In this document: positions 58,941-64,000 of the stretch, piece after piece
Layout: each line of letters starts with the position of its first letter
Position numbering within the stretch: position 1 is the first letter of the stretch
NCBI GenBank assembly: GCA_947034885.2
Contig: OX344751.2
Location: 42,065,082-42,129,081, forward strand
Direction: 5' to 3'
Length of the DNA stretch: 64,000 bases
From: Thuidium tamariscinum
Lineage: Eukaryota; Streptophyta; Bryopsida; Hypnales; Thuidiaceae
Position numbers and translations under genes: made by a program
The notes under the pieces: model-generated
What the model was told of the DNA's origin: nothing
The model's database searches: none
The model's input: only the letters and a program-made list of their open reading frames with translations

Positions 58941-60188
58941 TTAACCCCTTATATTCCTTTACTATATTTTTACCAAAAACACCCTCCAATTGACAATTTT
59001 AGTTTAAGACCCAAATTTTGGATAAAAAACATTTTAAGACCTATATAACCATAAGATCTTGTAGTACATTGACTTGAAAACATGTGGAAAAAATTTCCAC
59101 CATGTGATTGCAAGATATTAGCATTTGAATTCACAAAAATTCTTCTTTCCGCCCTACAAAAGACTAGGCAACTGCACTTTACAAGCTCACATTTGCATTA
59201 AAAAGTCCCAAATGGAAGTGCTTCTTTAGATTTATTCTTCAAGGCAAGTTCACTACATGCTTGAAAATTTTAGGTCATTCGGAATTATACAACAAGTAGG
59301 AAAAAAATAGTAAAGAGAAAAAAAATAGATAATGATTCAAAATACTAAATTGTTAAGAATTTTGTTATGAAATTGACAAATGCCAATTCCAATGGTTGAA
59401 ATGTTGCAATAAACAATCTACATACTATGATTTTTTTTTCTTCAAGAAAATTGAAAATTGAATAAGACAAAGGATTTAAAAGTCCTTTACTTCAAAATAG
59501 GAAATCTATAACTGCCTACAAACAAAAACACTTCATAACTTTTGACTCAATGATGAAAGTGGAATGATTCAAAGCTTTATATATATATAAAATCAATCCC
59601 AAATTTTTGTTTTTGAAAAAATTGATTTTTTTAATTGCCCAAACTAGCTGTGTACAAATAGAAGTAATATATTAGACCATGACTTTTTACTCAAATTTAA
59701 AAATGTCATGATTTTTAGTGCACATGAAATACATTTGTCATCCCTACCTTCTAATGAATTTGGCATTAGGGGAGATTTGAGGCCAAGGGAGGGCCATTTC
59801 AAGGCTATTTCCTTACCTATTCCTTGTGTTGTCTAGAAACAGTAAATTAGCCTATAATGGCTGAATTTTCAAAAAAAATTAAAAAAAATTATTATATTTT
59901 TCAAAAAATTCAAAAATTGTTAAGAAATCTGAAACTAATTAAAAATTCTTTTCAATTTTTCTATAAAAGAATAATTAATAAATGAATAAAATACTATTTT
60001 TTGATGTTGTAGTCTCTTTTCCATATCATATTGCTAATGTGGCATAGTCCGGAAACTCAAGAGAACTTGCAATCTTCTAATGCCCTTGAATCTCTCATAA
60101 TGGCCCAAAATATAGAAATCTTCAGTTGCATGTACTTGTCCAAAATTGCTATATTTCTAAATTTAGCAAATTAGTCCTTTAGATTTAA
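58941..60188 (+). mobile_element. TTAA element, family A, with nested MITE M
   Basis: The left end is TTAACCCCTTATATTCC and the interior aligns with 44087-44650 (GAAAACATGTGGAAAAAATTT, shortened; GCAAGATATTAG; CTACATGCTTGAAAATTTT). After the nested element at 59763-60102 it resumes with TGTCCAAAATTGCTATATTT and ends in a decayed GTCCTTTAGATTTAA. Confidence 0.6.
59763..60102. mobile_element. MITE family M, copy 3
   Basis: The left end CATTAGGGGAGATTTGAGGCC is clear; the right end (GAATCTCTCATAATG) is diverged. It again lies inside a family A TTAA element, though at a different spot from copy 1. Confidence 0.6.
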
Positions 60189-61732
60189 GCTTTGAATGTA
60201 TTTTGTCTAAAAACAAGAAAGAGTCTACAAAAGCTAGAAACAATATTTTTATTTTTATTTCTCATAGATTATATTTTTGTCTACATAGACAACTCTGATT
60301 CATTCAATGTGAATTAGTGGTGTCAAAGTTACAAAGCTTATTGTTTTGTAAGCAATCATTGCACTTTCTTGAAAAAAAAACATATGGAATTTGCCTTTGA
60401 ACTTAATTCTGACAATTTGTAAGAAAATTAGTATGACAAGGTTGAATTCATTGGTTAGAACAATCTTACTATATATTGGAATTATTGTGTTTCAATACCA
60501 TCTAAAAGCTATCAAAGATTTTGATTTTATAGTGTCTTACACTTGTTTTCATTTAATATTTTTTCCTATAATGAAACCAAGTTTTAAAGAAAATACCAAA
60601 CTATTAAATCAACTTAACTTGTGAACATAAAAAGTAAAAAATGCCAAAATTTTGTAGTGCTAAAGAAGTCTTATAATCTAATCATGCATAATACCAAATG
60701 TTAGTTTTCTTTACTTTAAACTTCAAATATCTTGCAATTCACATTGTCAAACTTTAGGAAATTTCTTTTGTCCATTCTTTTGCTACTAATAGTGTAGCAC
60801 AAGATTCTATGGTTAAATATGCAAAAAAAGATCCCAAATTTTAAATTTATTTTCTCTTTGCAATAGAAATGGCAATTTTGACTCTTTTTTGATGAAAAAA
60901 GCCTTGAGACTTTACAAGTTGATTAGAACAATAATCAAATATTCTTTCAAAAGATAAGGGGACATAATCTTCTTGGTTTTCAAGGGAATGTTATTGAAGA
61001 TTTGTATTGTTTCTAAGTGAAAAATGCATTGAAAATATATAATTGTCACTTTTTTATAAATTCAAAAAACATCATACTTCACATCTCACTTTACATAGAA
61101 GAAGAATATATCCAAATTGTAATATGTGCATTTCTAATATGATTTTGACATATAATACATATGAAAATTACACTAGGGTCTCAATAAGTTCGATAAACAT
61201 ATAAAATAATGGAGCTATTTCTACATAAAATATGCAAATCATTGATTCATTTCTATCTCCTTCCAAGTTCAAGAATAAGCACCTTGCAATGACTTTATTA
61301 ACCATGTAAGGACAAGCTAGTCTTTGTAGAAATTATATTTTTTGAAACCGTGCAAATCATCTACTTAAAAAATTTCAAAAGTATTTATAAGAGACCAAAT
61401 TACTATTAATGACTTCCCCCTTTTGCACCAAATTCCAAGGATGAGCAATTGCAATTTTGACTTATATGCAAAAATTCTTTGTCATTCATCATATAGTTAG
61501 TATCCACATCAGTGTTACAGGGTTAAAGTTTATTGGAGTGATGAAACTATTCACATCCCTAAATACAATGATTATCAAGAAAACACCATTCAATCTAATC
61601 AAATTTGCATCCCAATACTATTCAATCCTAACTAAAATTTAATATTTTTCATTTTTTCATTTTTTCACCAATGAAACATATACATACATACATTTTGAAC
61701 ACATGGAAAAATTCCATTGCAAATGAAAAAAT
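60189..61732. other. No gene seen
   Basis: AT-rich sequence. Parts of 60600-60900 look weakly like family A interior (AAGATTCTATGGTTAAATATGC), reversed. Confidence 0.4.
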
Positions 61733-61890
61733 AAGGTAAATCATCCCATTGCAAACCAAATGGGAGCAAACCCATTGTGGGTCAAATTGTATTGGTGGTG
61801 TACATTTAAAAACTTGAATGTACACCACCACTACAATCGGACCTGCAATGGGTCTGCTCCCATTTATTCTATAATGGGGTAGTTTACCTT
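61733..61890. mobile_element. 158-bp foldback MITE (family S)
   Basis: AAGGTAAATCATCCCATTG...AAATGGGAGCAAACCCATTG pairs with AAGGTAAACTACCCCATTA...AAATGGGAGCAGACCCATTG read from the right. Arms are about 76 bp, meeting at GGTGGTGTACATT, so almost the whole element folds. Confidence 0.85.
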
Positions 61891-62559
61891 AAAGTAGCCA
61901 ACCCATTTCCGATCAACTCCCCATTTCCAATCTATAGGCTGCTTCCTTTTCGTGAAGTTGTGGTGCAATTCTTAAAGCAACTGTGGCACATTAGGATTGG
62001 TTGTAAGGCTCTCATAAATGCAATCAGCCCTTAGTTGATTTTGCAATCAGCCTATGGTCATAAATACTGAGGTCTATATTACCATTATAGATCAAGAAGA
62101 ATCTTCTCCTAAAAAATTCATAGTAATTATGCTTTGTGTAATAAAATTCTAGAAAAATATGCTATTCTTCCAAACTCTATTCCTATACATGGGAAAAAAT
62201 TTGCAATAAAAAAAAACTGCATTCTAACTATGCGTAATTGCTTAAGTGATTGAAAATAGGTTGGTTACCTTATAGAGAACCAAAGGCCGAAGCCTTGGTA
62301 AGAGATGTTTTGATTTTACACTTTTCTAATAACCTAAGGGGACCTACAAGCCAATGAAAGAGGTTTCATTGCATGAGTACTAAAACACAACTAACTCCAA
62401 CCAAATGGGGGGCTATGAATTAAAGAGAGAAAAAAAATATGGTCGGAGCACCAAGGAGCCCCACAAGCTCCATGTTGATGTTTGGACATTCTGAAATACA
62501 GAATGTTTTGCAAAATACAGTATTATTCAATTTAAAATAAAATAAAAAATAAAGTAAAA
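61891..62559. other. No gene seen
   Basis: AT-rich sequence without a supported feature; composition changes at about 62560. Confidence 0.4.
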
Positions 62560-63150
62560 AGTTGCTTCGTACTGGCGCCATTGGGAACCCCTAGACTTTT
62601 CAGTCCCGGGCAGTTCCCCCGTCCCTTGAAAAAGGGGCAGCACGAAAGTCATGCAAGCTGTGGCCACAATATACCGGGGCAGAGGCGCCCCAACCCCAGC
62701 CTGCCAAGTCAAGCTCGCGGGCGCGGTCAACCCGGCCCGTTGTCCCACGCGGGGTCACGGAAGGTGGGTAGGCCGGTAGGCGTGGATGAGTCATGGGGTC
62801 CTCCCCATGATGCCCCCATCCATCCCCATGGACATCCATGGATGCCCATGGGGGCTATCCGTCGGGCTTGCGTGGGCTGAAGGAGACGACGCTCTCGTAG
62901 AGATGACTCCCAGCGCGCGGGCAATTGCTCACGCAGATTCGATGTGCAGATGCGCAAGCGCGTGAGCATTCGATCCCGTAGCAACTCGGCTCCATCCCCA
63001 CTTCCCGATCGGTCCCAGGCTCGTGCCAATTGGTGCTCTGTGCAGGAAGCGGTGCTGTTTCCTGGTCGTCTCTCCCCTTGGCCCCCCTCAGGAGGTATGC
63101 CGGCGCAGTGGTGGCGTTTCGGCAGCTTGGCATAGCCGGATTGTGGTGGT
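62560..63150. other. GC-rich segment without a recognised gene
   Basis: Long overlapping frames exist on both strands because of the base composition. None shows a known domain. A CATCCATGG-type imperfect repeat lies at 62806-62852. It may be promoter DNA of the gene to the right or an element. Confidence 0.35.
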
Positions 63151-64000
63151 AACCCAACCTCCAAGTCCTCCTTGTGTCATTCAAACTCGCGTTTCACGGA
63201 GTTTTGGCGGATGCGGTGTTTTGGCGGAGCTTCTTCCTCGTCGTCAGTTGTCGTCGTTTGGTTAGGTCTTAGGTAAGCAGCGCGTCGGAGTTTCTTTCTA
63301 TTTTGGTCTGTCTAGTGAACAGTGAAGTGCGTCGGTGTCGGTTGTTGCGTTTCATTGCGCGGTTGGATGTGATTGTGATGTTTCTGGCTGGAGTACGATG
63401 TTGTGTGGCCTTTGTGTTGTTAGTGCACTGGCTAATTTGGCGCCATTTGGTTGTGCGAGGTTGTGTGAATTAGTGATTAGTGGTTTGTGAGCTGAAAGTT
63501 TGGATGGTTGCATATGTTGTACGGTTGGGAATGATTAGGAGTGGTCGTGCTGGTGAACAGAGGATGTGAGTGGCGGTTTGCTTACCTTTCGACTTGGATT
63601 GGCAGATGGTGCGAAGTTCTTTTCGAATTTGACGTTCCAGCTTCTTAAGTTGACGACGTGTGCCAGAGCACTAATCCTTTGGGAGGGGAAGTTGAATGCG
63701 CGGAAACAGGGGAAGTGGAAAGTCTTCGCCATCGTGACTTTCGAATCTGGGAACCAGGTACCTTCTCGATTGTGAAGGCGAGGATTGTCGTCCAGGGAAA
63801 AGAAGCTTTGTGCTTCGTTCGTGGATTGCTTCTGCGTGGGGAGCGTATTAGGGTTCAAAAGTCGTTTTTTGAATGCGCAATTTGTGCCTTCGTATCTATG
63901 ATTCGTCTTTATCATCCTTTAGGGCTTGAGTTTTCCAGGACCATCAACGACTCTCATTGAAGGCGAAGGACTTTTAGGGGGCTGTTATGCGCGTTTGTAG
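63151..64000 (+). promoter_or_regulatory. Probable 5' UTR and first intron of a plus-strand gene running off the window
   Basis: Around 63150-63271 the sequence is TCGTCG/CTTC-rich like a 5' UTR and ends at a strong donor (GGTCTTAG|GTAAGC, exon end 63271). Downstream is G/T-rich, intron-like sequence. A second donor-like AACCAG|GTACC lies at 63757-63758 and a telobox-like TTAGGGTT at about 63849-63856. No coding exon can be named. Confidence 0.4.

Noticed and set aside
62527..63265. Several overlapping ORFs up to 145 residues
   Set aside because: GC-rich composition on both strands, low-complexity residues, no domain and no splice support.
1..64000. CRISPR arrays, bacterial operons or phage features
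   Set aside because: The window is eukaryotic nuclear DNA; the tandem arrays have no spacer structure.
1..64000. LTR retrotransposons or a coding transposase
   Set aside because: No reverse transcriptase, integrase or transposase motif was seen, and no convincing long direct-repeat LTR pair. A dot plot could still find decayed ones.

Overview
The window looks like nuclear DNA of a land plant, probably an early-diverging one such as a moss or another bryophyte; that rank is a guess. The evidence is GT-AG introns, a TIR-type NB-ARC plus LRR resistance gene, a plastid triosephosphate isomerase with a transit peptide, a plant-type nucleotidyltransferase gene, a Stowaway-like MITE and teloboxes. 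The DNA is AT-rich and gene-poor. The few genes are GC-richer islands in a sea of short non-coding mobile elements. I found no reverse transcriptase or transposase reading frame.

Layout. 1-3690 (+) is the 3' part of an NLR gene. Its LRR region is 33 tandem 72-bp units without an indel, but seven in-frame stops break it. 3.7-11.5 kb is a MITE field. 11.9-13.5 kb (+) is plastid TPI in two exons, with a 60-bp tandem repeat in its intron. 13.9-23.7 kb holds three copies of a long non-coding repeat (G) carrying T-tailed, tRNA-like SINE cores and several nested MITEs. 25.6-34.3 kb (-) is one 16-coding-exon gene for a 1,791-residue nucleotidyltransferase / non-canonical poly(A) polymerase-like protein. 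Its non-coding 5' exons reach about 35.6 kb and probable 3' UTR exons reach about 24.5 kb. 35.6-62.5 kb has no gene I can support and is built of dispersed elements, a 1.4-kb foldback, a three-unit tandem array and a 5'-truncated LINE. 63.1-64 kb is GC-richer and looks like the 5' UTR and first intron of a plus-strand gene leaving the window.

The main discovery candidate is a set of about ten TTAA-bounded elements with CCCCTAAA-type inverted ends, at 3.8, 9.6, 36.0, 37.4, 44.1, 46.5, 47.4, 53.4, 55.0 and 58.9 kb. TTAA plus CCC-starting ends is the piggyBac hallmark, and piggyBac-like elements are not a usual component of land-plant genomes. Other elements nested in them, with empty sites visible in sister copies, show that both hosts and guests are separate units and give an order of insertion.

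The genes do not form an obvious pathway. TPI acts in the Calvin cycle and triose metabolism, the nucleotidyltransferase in RNA 3'-end metabolism, and the NLR in pathogen sensing.
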